From Actinomycetota bacterium (lineage in GTDB: Bacteria; Actinomycetota; Thermoleophilia; Gaiellales; Gaiellaceae): a DNA stretch of 45,508 nt. Position 1 is the stretch's first letter, and each line of letters opens with the position of its first letter. The notes under the pieces were generated by a model. That model ran no database searches. It worked only from the letters and a program-made list of their open reading frames with translations, and was not told where the DNA came from. Of this stretch, positions 30,579 to 38,261 are shown one piece after another. A program made the translations under genes and the position numbers. The stretch lies in contig VAWI01000045.1 in NCBI GenBank assembly GCA_005884005.1, forward strand, positions 1 through 45,508. The letters are read 5' to 3'.

Positions 30579-30964
30579 CCGGCGAGCGCCTCAGGCTCTG
30601 GCTCGAGCGCGGCGCGGCCGGCTACCACCTGCGGGATGCGGCGACCGGCGAGCCAGTTCGCTGGGAGGACCCACGCCTCCGGGTCGTTGCGGTCGCAGGC
30701 GTGACCTTCAGGCCCGGCAACATCGACGACGCCTCGTTCGACCCCGGCCGACGGCTCGCGCTCGTGCGCGAGCCCGAGAACGAGCACGATCCGAACGCGG
30801 TGGCGATCTGGAATGAGGAGCGAACCTTGCAGGCCGGCTACGTGCCGCGGGAGACCGCGGCCGAGCTGGGCGGCGACGAGCAGGCAGTCTCGCTCTGGCG
30901 CGTCGAGGGCGGCCTGCGTGTGCTGATCGTGCCGGCGGACGCCTGGGTCGGAACGCCTCGGTAG
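30575..30964 (+). CDS. HIRAN-domain protein, probable CTG start
   Basis: The 129-residue frame contains a HIRAN domain: VVAVAGVTFRPGNIDD, then LALVREPENEHDPNAVAIW and AGYVPRETAAEL. HIRAN domains usually bind DNA or RNA ends in SNF2/Rad5-type helicases, or occur in small stand-alone bacterial proteins. The first canonical start, GTG 30701, would cut into the domain at its first strand. The frame extends back to CTG 30575, which overlaps the E1-beta stop as CTGA, with coding-like residues (LTGERLRLWLERGAAGYHLR). I take this as the start. The stop TAG lies within the -10 box of the E2 gene. Confidence 0.8.
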   Translation: MTGERLRLWLERGAAGYHLRDAATGEPVRWEDPRLRVVAVAGVTFRPGNIDDASFDPGRRLALVREPENEHDPNAVAIWNEERTLQAGYVPRETAAELGGDEQAVSLWRVEGGLRVLIVPADAWVGTPR

Positions 30965-30967
30965 ATT
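30962..30967 (+). promoter_or_regulatory. -10 box TAGATT, leaderless promoter of E2 gene
   Basis: TAGATT ends 8 nt before GTG 30976 and contains the HIRAN gene's stop codon. It repeats the arrangement at 28524, giving the E2 gene its own internal promoter in the operon. Confidence 0.5.
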
Positions 30968-30975
30968 CCAGCGGC

Positions 30976-32094
30976 GTGGCCTACGAGTTCAAATTGCCCG
31001 ACCTTGGTGAAGGGCTGACCGAAGGTGAGATCGCGCGCTGGCTGGTCACCGAGGGGCAGGAAATCGGCGAGGACGACCCGCTCGTCGAGATCCAGACGGA
31101 CAAGACGACGGTCGAGATCCCTTCGCCCGCAGCCGGCAAGGTCGCCCGGATCCTCGTCGCCGAGGGCGAGACGGTGGCGGTCGGAACCGTGCTCGTCGTC
31201 ATCGGCGAGGATGGCGCCGTCTCGGCCGGCGACGTGCAGCCTCGCGCCGAAGAGGCGCCGCAACGCCAGGCGGCCGTGGACGTTCCGGCCGTGTCCCCGG
31301 GTCTGGCACCGGGACAGTCCTCCGCGGGACGCGTCCGGGCGACGCCGCTCGTCCGCCGGCTCGCCCAAGAGCTCGGCGTCGACCTCGAAACGCTGGGCGG
31401 CATGACCGAAGAGGACGTGCGCTCTGCGGCCGCGTCTCCGGGTCTGGCACCGGGACACGTCCCGGAGGGACGCCGCGTGCCGCTGCGCGGGGTCCGGAAA
31501 CTGATCGCCGAGCACATGGCGCGCGCGCACGCCGAGGTGCCGCCCGTCACCTGGGTCGAAGAATGCGACTTCGGCGCCGTCGACCTGAAGCGGATCGTCC
31601 CGCTGACGCTCAAAGCCGTGGCGGAGGCGCTGAAGGAGGTACCCGAGCTGAACGCGCGGCTCGAAGGCGACGAGATCGTCTACCTCGACCGCTACGACAT
31701 CGGCGTCGCCGTGCAGACCGATCAGGGCCTTGTCGTGCCGGTCGTCCGCGACTGCGACTCGCGTTCCGTGGACGAGCTGGAGGACGAGGTCACGCGGCTA
31801 GCCGAGGCCGTGCGCGCCAACAAGCTCAAGCCCGGGGAGCTCCGCGGCTCGACGTTCACCGTCAGCAGCGCGGGGAAACTCGGCGGCCTGCTGACGACTC
31901 CGATCGTCAACTACCCCGAGGTCGGGATCCTCAGCATCGGCCGGGTTGGCGAGCGGCCGGTCGTGCGCGACGGTGAGATCGTCGCGCGTCCGATCGGGAC
32001 GATCGCGGTCACCTTCGACCACCGTGTCGTCGACGGCGCGCGGGCGGCCGAGTTCGGCCTCGCGGTGATCCGCCGCCTCGAGGCCGGGGCGTAG
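30976..32094 (+). CDS. 2-oxoacid dehydrogenase E2 (dihydrolipoamide acyltransferase)
   Basis: Core acyltransferase of the complex, 372 residues. A lipoyl domain spans about 1-78 with lipoyl-lysine Lys43 in QTDKTTVEIP. A peripheral subunit-binding domain lies at about 116-150 (RATPLVRRLAQELGVDLETL). The catalytic domain runs from about 170 with His349 and Asp353 in FDHRVVDGA. Both linkers around the subunit-binding domain carry the same peptide, SPGLAPG, encoded by a 20-bp direct repeat that belongs to a family seen elsewhere in the window. GTG 30976 follows a leaderless-type promoter. Confidence 0.95.
   Translation: MAYEFKLPDLGEGLTEGEIARWLVTEGQEIGEDDPLVEIQTDKTTVEIPSPAAGKVARILVAEGETVAVGTVLVVIGEDGAVSAGDVQPRAEEAPQRQAAVDVPAVSPGLAPGQSSAGRVRATPLVRRLAQELGVDLETLGGMTEEDVRSAAASPGLAPGHVPEGRRVPLRGVRKLIAEHMARAHAEVPPVTWVEECDFGAVDLKRIVPLTLKAVAEALKEVPELNARLEGDEIVYLDRYDIGVAVQTDQGLVVPVVRDCDSRSVDELEDEVTRLAEAVRANKLKPGELRGSTFTVSSAGKLGGLLTTPIVNYPEVGILSIGRVGERPVVRDGEIVARPIGTIAVTFDHRVVDGARAAEFGLAVIRRLEAGA
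31297..31316 (+). repeat. palindromic repeat copy 1 inside E2 linker
   Basis: The 20-mer ccgggtctggcaccgggaca encodes PGLAPGQ in the linker between the lipoyl and subunit-binding domains. Similarity to copy 2 extends on both sides (about 45 bp in all, ending GGGACGC). The reverse complement matches the xanthine dehydrogenase intergenic repeats. Confidence 0.7.
31438..31457 (+). repeat. palindromic repeat copy 2 inside E2 linker
   Basis: Exact second copy of the 20-mer, 141 bp (47 codons) after the first and in the same reading frame, encoding PGLAPGH. It lies in the linker between the subunit-binding and catalytic domains, where extra residues would be tolerated. Confidence 0.7.
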
Positions 32095-32106
32095 CGACTC
32101 CAGCAC

Positions 32107-32112
32107 TACACT
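32107..32112 (+). promoter_or_regulatory. -10 box TACACT, leaderless promoter of small membrane protein gene
   Basis: TACACT ends 7 nt before ATG 32120, in a 25-bp gap after the E2 gene. No Shine-Dalgarno is present. Confidence 0.45.
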
Positions 32113-32119
32113 GGACCGG

Positions 32120-32539
32120 ATGTGGGAGTGGTACCGGATCGGCGTCGCCGCAGGCATCGGCGCCGGCATTGCAGTCTTCGCGGCGGGTTGGCTGGCGCGA
32201 ACGAGGCCGGGGACGCTGATCGCAATCCTGATCGGCGTGGCCGTGGGGGTCGCCGTAGGGTTCGCGTTCGGCGACTGGAAGGGAGCTGCCGGAGGTGCGA
32301 TCGGCGGGCTGCTCGGTGGAGTCGGGGGCGCTCCCCTTGCTGCCGGAACGTTGCGCCGCGGCGGCACCGTTAGCGGCACGGGAATCCTGATCGGCGTCGC
32401 GGGCCTCGCGATCGCGGCGCTCGCGCTCGTCCCATTTCTCGGCTACCTCGAAGCGCTCGCATTACCCGCGCTCGCGGCGCGCGCCCACCGTCGTGAGCCC
32501 GAGCGCTACGCAGGCTTGCGCACGCTGGCCCGCGACTAG
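32120..32539 (+). CDS. glycine-rich small membrane protein, unknown function
   Basis: A 139-residue protein with about four hydrophobic segments; the middle ones are glycine-rich (GAAGGAIGGLLGGVGGAPLAAG), reminiscent of glycine-zipper membrane proteins. It ends in a charged tail (HRREPERYAGLRTLARD). Not recognised. It has its own leaderless-type promoter. The stop codon TAG (32537-32539) lies within the left arm of the 168-bp inverted-repeat element that follows. Confidence 0.72.
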   Translation: MWEWYRIGVAAGIGAGIAVFAAGWLARTRPGTLIAILIGVAVGVAVGFAFGDWKGAAGGAIGGLLGGVGGAPLAAGTLRRGGTVSGTGILIGVAGLAIAALALVPFLGYLEALALPALAARAHRREPERYAGLRTLARD

Positions 32540-32703
32540 TGCCCCTTTCAGCAATACATGCCGGCTTCTGGCCCGCATCACGCGGCGCCACAGTCCACCC
32601 TCCCTCTTGCCAAGGCTGCCAGCCTTGGCCGCGAGGGAGTGCGGCCTCTGGCTTGGTGCTCGCGACCCCAGAACCTCGACGGCATTACTGGAAGGGGCAC
32701 CAG
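32536..32703. repeat. 168-bp element with 20-bp terminal inverted repeats (MITE-like)
   Basis: The ends are imperfect 20-bp inverted repeats: ctagtgcccctttcagcaat at 32536-32555, and the complement of ctggtgccccttccagtaat at 32684-32703, a 17/20 match with transitions only. The arms continue less perfectly (GCCG..., TTCTGG). The centre has a hairpin CCAAGGCT-GCC-AGCCTTGG flanked by CTCCCTC and GAGGGAG. The element fills the gap exactly: the left arm holds the upstream stop codon, the right arm holds the AAGGGG ribosome-binding site and the first base of the next start codon. It may be a miniature mobile element or a structured RNA leader. Confidence 0.6.
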
Positions 32704-34049
32704 TGGCCAAGAAGCTGATCCTGATCGTGATCGACGGCCTGACCCCGGCCACCTTCGAGGGTGCGGCCGAGGATGACCGGATGCCGGCGCTGAAGCTCCT
32801 CGCGGCCAACGGCACCTATGCCCGCGGGATCTCAACCTTCCCCTCGCTGACGCCCGTCTGTCTCTCCGCGATCGCGACGGGCGCCCATCCCGACGTCCAC
32901 CGGATCCCGCATCTCGTCTGGTACCACCGCGGCGAGCGCCGGATCGTCGAATACGGCTCCTCCTTTGCGGCAGTCCGCGCCGCCGGCACACGCCAGGCGC
33001 TTCTCGACGCGATCTTCAACATGAACGAGCAGCACCTTGGCGCCGAAGCCGTGACCGTCTTCGAGGCGCTCGAGGATGCCGGCTTTACGACCGCCGCGAT
33101 CAACTTCACCTGCTATCGGGGACGCAACCGCCACGTTCCCGCGGTGCCCGCGGTCACCCGACCGGCCTACGGGCCGAAGCGGTTCTTCTTCTACAACCTC
33201 TTCGAGTCGGACGTGACCGGCGCCCCGCTGGCCGTCTTCGGGCGCTCCGTCGGCTCGGTCGATGCTTACGCGGCCGCGGTCGGCCGCTGGCTGGTGACGC
33301 GAGACGGCTTCGACTTCCTCGTCCATTACCTGCCGGATTACGACTTCGCCTCGCACGCGGCCGGCCCGGGCGCGTCGGAAGAGGCGCTGCAGCGCAGCGA
33401 CGCCGCGATCTGGGCGCTGATCGAGGCCGCCGGCGGGCCCGACGAGTTCCTGGAGCGCTACGCAGTCCTCATCTGCGCCGACCACGGCCAGACGCGCATC
33501 GACCGGACGCTCCAGCTGGAGGAGCGCTTCGCGGACGCGGGCGTGATCGTGACCGCTTCGAACCGCGCCGGCATGGTTTACCGGACGGACGCGACTCGAG
33601 AGGACACTCGCGAGCTGGCGACACGCCTCGATTCCGAGCCGGGCGCCGAGGCCGTGCTCTTCCTCGAAGGGGATGAGGCCGTTGCGCGCCACGCCGGCGA
33701 GGAGCTTCGCTTCGCGCCTGCGGAGAGCGGTTGGGGGACGAGCGGCGATCCCGCGCTTCTGTCACAGCCGGATGCCCTGGAGCGCGCCTGGGCGGCGCTC
33801 CGCAACCCGAACGCTGGAGAGCTGCTCGTCTCGGCCGGAGACGGTGTCGAGTTCGCCGATCTCGCCGGGCGCAGCCACCTGGGCGGGGGCAGCCACGGCG
33901 CCCTCTCCGCCGCCGACTCGGAGGTCCCCTTGCTCGCCGTTGGCATAGACGCGGCGCCGCGGAGCATCACCGAACTGGCGCCGCTTGCGCTCGAGCACTT
34001 CGGCGTGAAACCGCCCGCCTACACCCGCGCTCTCGCGCATGCCGCCTGA
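32703..34049 (+). CDS. alkaline phosphatase family / nucleotide pyrophosphatase-phosphodiesterase-like protein
   Basis: Predicted metal-dependent phosphodiesterase or phosphatase of 448 residues. The first metal site is LILIVIDGLTPATFEG and the nucleophile region is STFPSLTPVCLSAIATG with His in HPDVHRIPH. Metal ligands in LPDYDFASHAAGPG and CADHGQTRID complete the site. No signal peptide is present, so it is probably cytoplasmic. GTG 32703 follows GGAAGGGGCACCA, which belongs to the right arm of the inverted-repeat element. The next gene, pcm, overlaps its end by 11 nt. Confidence 0.88.
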   Translation: MAKKLILIVIDGLTPATFEGAAEDDRMPALKLLAANGTYARGISTFPSLTPVCLSAIATGAHPDVHRIPHLVWYHRGERRIVEYGSSFAAVRAAGTRQALLDAIFNMNEQHLGAEAVTVFEALEDAGFTTAAINFTCYRGRNRHVPAVPAVTRPAYGPKRFFFYNLFESDVTGAPLAVFGRSVGSVDAYAAAVGRWLVTRDGFDFLVHYLPDYDFASHAAGPGASEEALQRSDAAIWALIEAAGGPDEFLERYAVLICADHGQTRIDRTLQLEERFADAGVIVTASNRAGMVYRTDATREDTRELATRLDSEPGAEAVLFLEGDEAVARHAGEELRFAPAESGWGTSGDPALLSQPDALERAWAALRNPNAGELLVSAGDGVEFADLAGRSHLGGGSHGALSAADSEVPLLAVGIDAAPRSITELAPLALEHFGVKPPAYTRALAHAA

Positions 34050-34692
34050 GGACGAGCAGGCCCGTCGGCGCCGCTCCATGGTCGAGGCGCAATTGCGCGG
34101 GCGCGACATCGTCGACGAACGCGTGCTCCGCGCAATGGCGTCCGTCCCACGCGAGCAGTTCGTTGGCGAGCGCGAGCGGCGTCGCGCGTACGAAGACGCC
34201 GCCCTTCCGATCAACGGGGGCCAGACGATCTCCCAGCCGTACATGGTCGCGCGCATCTGCGAGGCGCTGCAGCTGGCCGGCGGCGAGCGCGTGCTCGACG
34301 TCGGCACCGGCTCCGGGTACCAGGCCGCCGTTCTCGCCGAGCTCGCGGCGGAGGTGCACACGATCGAGCGGATCCCGGAGCTCGCCGAGCTGGCCCGAGA
34401 GCGGCTCCTGGAGGCCGGTTATGACCGAGTTCAGGTGCACGTCGGCGACGGCACTCTCGGCCTGCCCGAGCATGCGCCCTTCGAGGGGATCGCGGTCGCG
34501 GCCGCGGCGCCGGGCTTTCCGCAGACGCTCTACGAGCAGCTGAAGCCGCGAGGGCGGCTGGTCGTCCCGGTCGGCAGCGCCCGCGGCCAGCGACTCGAGG
34601 TCGCCGTTCGCAGCCCCGAAGGGCCGGCCGTGATCCATTCGGTGCCGTGCCGCTTCGTGCCGCTTGTCGGCGCCGAGGGCTTCGGCGAGTAA
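34039..34692 (+). CDS. pcm: protein-L-isoaspartate O-methyltransferase
   Basis: Repairs damaged proteins by methylating isoaspartyl residues with S-adenosylmethionine. The 217 residues show the family N-terminus VPREQFVGERERRRAYEDAALPI, the substrate loop GGQTISQPYMVA, and motif I VLDVGTGSGYQAAVLAEL. The post-I acidic residue is in VHTIERIPEL. ATG 34039 overlaps the phosphatase stop by 11 nt, implying co-translation. Full length for the family. Confidence 0.95.
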   Translation: MPPEDEQARRRRSMVEAQLRGRDIVDERVLRAMASVPREQFVGERERRRAYEDAALPINGGQTISQPYMVARICEALQLAGGERVLDVGTGSGYQAAVLAELAAEVHTIERIPELAELARERLLEAGYDRVQVHVGDGTLGLPEHAPFEGIAVAAAAPGFPQTLYEQLKPRGRLVVPVGSARGQRLEVAVRSPEGPAVIHSVPCRFVPLVGAEGFGE

Positions 34693-34824
34693 CCCCTCGA
34701 TTTCGATCAGGTGGGCTTCTACCGCGAACAGGCCGTGAATTTGGGGGAGCTGAACGGCGATGCGGCTGAGCTCGTCGTCGATCGTGGCGGGAGGAACGCC
34801 GGCGTAACGCTCCGGCCACGCTGA

Positions 34825-34830
34825 TAGCCT
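34825..34830 (+). promoter_or_regulatory. -10 box TAGCCT, near-leaderless promoter of GtrA gene
   Basis: TAGCCT ends 9 nt before ATG 34840, with no Shine-Dalgarno. It lies at the end of a 147-bp gap after pcm. Confidence 0.45.
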
Positions 34831-34839
34831 CGCCCGCCG

Positions 34840-35280
34840 ATGGCGCAGCGGCCTTCCGCCGTGCTCGGCATGCGCGCCCGAGCGATGGGTGCTCTCCGTC
34901 GACCCGCGAACTGGATGCAGCTCGCGAAGTTCGGCGCGGTCGGCGCCACGGGCTACGCGGTCAACCTCGCCGTTTACACGGCGCTGCTGCGGGGGGCGGG
35001 CTGGCACTACGCCTACGCGGCCACGGTCTCGTTCCTGGTCGCGGTCACCAACAACTACCTCTGGAACCGTCTCTGGACGTTCCGTGACCAGCGCGGCCAC
35101 ATCGGGTTCCAGGGTCTTCGCTTCTTCACGGTCGCCCTCGTCGCGTACGGCGCGAACCTCGGCATCCTCAGCGCCTTGATCGCTTTTGGGATGAACAAGG
35201 TCGCCGCCCAGGCGATCGCGATCGTGCTCGTGACCCCGCTCAACTTCGTCGGCAACAAGCTCTGGTCCTTCGCCCGGTAG
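34840..35280 (+). CDS. GtrA family membrane protein
   Basis: Four-helix membrane protein of 146 residues. Typical GtrA motifs are KFGAVGATGYAVNLAVYTALL, NNYLWNRLWTF and LNFVGNKLWSF. GtrA proteins are thought to flip polyprenyl-linked sugars or assist membrane glycosyltransferases. The next two genes encode GT87-like membrane proteins, which suits such a role. The stop codon TAG (35278-35280) lies in the -10 box of the next gene. Confidence 0.92.
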   Translation: MAQRPSAVLGMRARAMGALRRPANWMQLAKFGAVGATGYAVNLAVYTALLRGAGWHYAYAATVSFLVAVTNNYLWNRLWTFRDQRGHIGFQGLRFFTVALVAYGANLGILSALIAFGMNKVAAQAIAIVLVTPLNFVGNKLWSFAR

Positions 35281-35283
35281 CCT
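35278..35283 (+). promoter_or_regulatory. -10 box TAGCCT, leaderless promoter of GT87-like gene pair
   Basis: TAGCCT ends 6 nt before ATG 35290; its first three bases are the gtrA stop codon. Confidence 0.45.
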
Positions 35284-35289
35284 GATTCC

Positions 35290-37014
35290 ATGCGCCGGCT
35301 GGGAGTCGCCGCTTTTTGCGCGCTGCTACTCGTTCCCGCCGCCGGGGCCGCCCCGAGCTCGAAGCTGACGCAGCAGCGGGCGACCGAAATCTTCCTGGCC
35401 AACCCGAAGGTCGCGCGATGGGTACGGCATTTTCCGGCGAAGACCCGGACAACCGAGGCGACCTACCGCGCGCAGTATGGAAACTGGACGATCAAGGTCT
35501 GGACCTCGATCGACAAGGTCGGTGAGGTCGCCACCGGGCGCGTGCAGGACGCGACCGGTGTGGTCACGGAGGCCTGGACCGGTCCGCAGGTGGCCTGGAA
35601 GATGGCGCGTGGGTACAAAGGCGCCTTCGGCGGCAAGGAGATCAACAGCCTTCCCATCTGGCTGGGGTTCTGCGCCGCCTTCCTGATCGGGCTCGCCGAT
35701 TTCCGGCGCCCGCTCTCGCTACGGAACCTCGATCTGCTCGCGCTCGTCTCGTTCAGCGTCTCGCTCTGGTACTTCAACAAGGGCCATGTCTTCACGGCGA
35801 TGCCGCTCGTCTACCCGCCGCTCGTCTACCTGCTCGGGCGGATGGTCTGGAGCGTTCGGCGGGGTCACCGCGCCGCCGCGACACGGCCGGTCTGGCCCAT
35901 CTGGGTACTGGCCGCCGCCACGATCTTCCTCATCGGGTTCCGCATCGGGCTCAACGTCGAGAACTCGAACGTGATCGACGTCGGCTACTCGGGCGTCGTC
36001 GGCGCGGAGCGGATCTCGTCGGGCGAGGCGCCCTACGGGAACTTCCCAGTCGAGGACAGCCTGAAGGCCTGTGGGCCTTCTGACGAGGACGGCGAGATCC
36101 GCGATCGGATCCAGACGAACGGGCGTTGCGAGTCGGCAAACCCTCAGGGGGACACGTACGGACCGGTTGCCTACGAGGCGTACCTTCCCGCCTACTGGTT
36201 CTTCGGCTGGAGCGGCAAGTGGGACAGCCTGCCGGCCGCTCATGCCGCGACCATCGCCTTCGACCTGCTCTGCGTGCTCGGCCTCGCACTCGTCGGTCTG
36301 CGCTTCGGCGGCGCCAGCCTCGCGGTGGGGCTCGCATTTGCGTGGGTCGCGTGGCCGTTCACCCAGTACGTGTCGAGCTCGAACACAAACGACGCGTTGC
36401 CGCCGCTCTTCCTGATCTGGGGCTTCTGGCTGGTCAGCTCGTCGTTTGCCCGCGGCGCGTTTTCCGCGCTCGCCGGCTGGACGAAGTTCGCGCCGCTCCT
36501 CGTCGCGCCGCTCTGGGCCTCGTACCCGGACTCGCGCGCGCGCCCGCGCGAGAAGCTCGTCTTCCTCGGCGCATTCCTGCTCGCGACGGCGGTTGCATTC
36601 TCGGTGCTGCTGCTCGAGCCGAGCCCGCTCCACGCCGCCCACCTCTTCTACGACCGGACGATCAAGTTCCAGATCGGCCGGCATTCGCCGTTCTCGATCT
36701 GGGACTGGAAGCAGTACGGCGTCGGCTACCCGAATCTGCACCTCGTTCAGCGGGTTCTCCAAGTCATGCTCGTGGTGGGCGCGATCGCCGTCTACTTCGT
36801 GCCCAGACGGAAGACGGTGCGGCAGCTGGCAGCGTTGACGGCGGCGCTGCTGATCGGCTTCGAGCTCGTGCTGACGCACTGGTTCTACCTCTATCTGCCG
36901 TGGTTCTTCCCCTTCGTCGCGTTCGTGGCTCTGACCGTTGAGCGCGAGACGGTGCCCGCCGAGGTCCCGGTGACAAGTGAGCGCGACGCAAGAGCGCTGG
37001 TCGCTGCCGGCTGA
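35290..37014 (+). CDS. GT87-like (DUF2029) polytopic membrane protein with N-terminal extracytoplasmic domain
   Basis: A 574-residue membrane protein with a signal peptide (LGVAAFCALLLVPAAGAA). A soluble domain of about 95 residues follows (ATEIFLANPKVARWV, YGNWTIKVWTSIDKVGEVATG), PepSY-like in feel. After that come about ten membrane helices. The extracytoplasmic loop GERISSGEAPYGNFPVED with ENSNVIDVGYSGVVGAERI and the helix-loop pattern resemble GT-C mannosyltransferases of the GT87 group, which use polyprenyl-phosphate sugars. The specific sugar is unknown. It partly overlaps (38 nt) the next GT87-like gene. Confidence 0.75.
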   Translation: MRRLGVAAFCALLLVPAAGAAPSSKLTQQRATEIFLANPKVARWVRHFPAKTRTTEATYRAQYGNWTIKVWTSIDKVGEVATGRVQDATGVVTEAWTGPQVAWKMARGYKGAFGGKEINSLPIWLGFCAAFLIGLADFRRPLSLRNLDLLALVSFSVSLWYFNKGHVFTAMPLVYPPLVYLLGRMVWSVRRGHRAAATRPVWPIWVLAAATIFLIGFRIGLNVENSNVIDVGYSGVVGAERISSGEAPYGNFPVEDSLKACGPSDEDGEIRDRIQTNGRCESANPQGDTYGPVAYEAYLPAYWFFGWSGKWDSLPAAHAATIAFDLLCVLGLALVGLRFGGASLAVGLAFAWVAWPFTQYVSSSNTNDALPPLFLIWGFWLVSSSFARGAFSALAGWTKFAPLLVAPLWASYPDSRARPREKLVFLGAFLLATAVAFSVLLLEPSPLHAAHLFYDRTIKFQIGRHSPFSIWDWKQYGVGYPNLHLVQRVLQVMLVVGAIAVYFVPRRKTVRQLAALTAALLIGFELVLTHWFYLYLPWFFPFVAFVALTVERETVPAEVPVTSERDARALVAAG

Positions 37015-38233
37015 GCACCGGCTCGCGGTCGTGGCCGCGCTCGTCGCCCTCGCCGTCTTCGGCGCCGCGTGGGCTCTGCTCCACCGCGGCTTCTATCGGC
37101 GCAGCCAGATCGTCGACACGCCGGTCTACCAGCGTTACGGCGACGCGATGGCAGACGGGCAGGTGCCGTACCTCGACTTCAGCGTCGAGTATCCGCCGGC
37201 TGCGATGCCGATCTTTCTGCTGCCGGCGATCGGAGACCGGCACGACCCACGGATTTACCGGCGGAACTTCGAGCGGCTGATGGTGCTCTGCGGCCTGCTT
37301 GCCATCGCCGGCGCCGCGATCGCGCTGGGCGCCTTGCGGGCCGAGCCGGAGCGTCTCTTCGCCGCGCTCGGCTTCGCCGCGCTGGCGCCGCTCGCGCTCG
37401 GCTCCGTGATCCTGACGCGCTTCGACCTCTGGCCGACGGCGCTGCTCATGCTTGGCCTCGGTGCCGTGCTCGTCGAGCGAAAGCGCACCGGCCTCGGCGT
37501 GCTCGGTCTCGCGGCGGCGGCGAAGATCTTTCCGGTCATCGTCGTGCCACCCGCGCTCGCTTACGTGTGGCGACGGTACGGCCGGCGGGAGGCGCTCGTC
37601 TGCGCGGGGGTCTTCACGGGCGTGGTCGCGATCTGCTTCCTCCCATTTGTCAGGCTCTCGCCCGGCGGCGTATGGGACAGCCTGCACCGGCAGGCCGACC
37701 GGCCCCTACAGATCGAGAGCCTCGGCTCGAGCTTTCTGCTCGTTGCCCACCAGTTCGGAGCTTGGACGGTTCACCTGAACCTGAGCCACGGCTCGCAGAA
37801 CCAGGCCGGTTCGCTGGCGAACACCTTCGCGGTGATCCAGAGCGTCGTCCAGGCCCTCGTCGTGATCGCGTTGTGGATCGCGTTTGCCCGCGGGCCCGCG
37901 ACGTCCGAGCGCCTTGTTCGCTACTCGGCGGCGTGTGTGGCGGCGTTCGTCGCCTTTGGCAAAGTGCTCTCGCCGCAATTCCTGATCTGGCTCTTGCCGC
38001 TGGTGCCGCTCGTGCGCGGGCGGCGCGGTCTTGCAGCGTCGACGGTGCTCGCCGTGGCGCTGGTACTGACGCAACTTTGGTTCCCGTACCGCTACTGGCG
38101 GCTGGCGCTGCAGCAGGATGCGATCGCATCGTGGCTCGTCTTCGCGCGCGACCTCGTTTTGCTCTTGCTGGTTGTCGTGCTGGTAGTGCCGTCACGGGGT
38201 CTCGCGGGCGTCGGTCGGTCTGGAACCGTTTGA
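36977..38233 (+). CDS. GT87-like (DUF2029) membrane glycosyltransferase
   Basis: A 418-residue membrane protein with about ten helices. After the first helix the sequence IVDTPVYQRYGDAMADGQVPYLDFSVEYPP is the characteristic first extracytoplasmic loop of GT-C alpha-mannosyltransferases of family GT87, including the catalytic-type Asp and the YLDFSVEYPP motif. GTG 36977 overlaps the previous gene by 38 nt. The pair with GtrA suggests synthesis of a cell-envelope glycan. The stop codon's last base is also the first base of a 29-bp palindrome. Confidence 0.85.
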   Translation: MSATQERWSLPAEHRLAVVAALVALAVFGAAWALLHRGFYRRSQIVDTPVYQRYGDAMADGQVPYLDFSVEYPPAAMPIFLLPAIGDRHDPRIYRRNFERLMVLCGLLAIAGAAIALGALRAEPERLFAALGFAALAPLALGSVILTRFDLWPTALLMLGLGAVLVERKRTGLGVLGLAAAAKIFPVIVVPPALAYVWRRYGRREALVCAGVFTGVVAICFLPFVRLSPGGVWDSLHRQADRPLQIESLGSSFLLVAHQFGAWTVHLNLSHGSQNQAGSLANTFAVIQSVVQALVVIALWIAFARGPATSERLVRYSAACVAAFVAFGKVLSPQFLIWLLPLVPLVRGRRGLAASTVLAVALVLTQLWFPYRYWRLALQQDAIASWLVFARDLVLLLLVVVLVVPSRGLAGVGRSGTV

Positions 38234-38261
38234 GGGACAGTCCCTTAAAGGGACTGTCCCT
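38233..38261. terminator. 29-bp perfect palindrome between convergent genes
   Basis: Arms agggacagtccctt and aagggactgtccct are perfect 14-bp inverted repeats around one central base. Each arm is itself a small palindrome (GGGACAGTCCC, GGGACTGTCCC). It exactly fills the gap between the stop of the GT87-like gene (ends 38233) and the stop of the YmdB-like gene (from 38260). It looks like a bidirectional terminator or a dispersed palindromic repeat. Confidence 0.65.

Noticed and set aside
33967-35100. 377-codon minus-strand gene across pcm and gtrA
   Set aside because: Most of it is antisense shadow of pcm; only the intergenic part looks protein-like and is reported as a separate observation.
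35719-36879. 386-codon minus-strand frame opposite the first GT87-like gene
   Set aside because: Composition is that of an antisense frame in GC-rich DNA (Arg/Glu/Val runs), and the plus strand encodes a coherent membrane protein.
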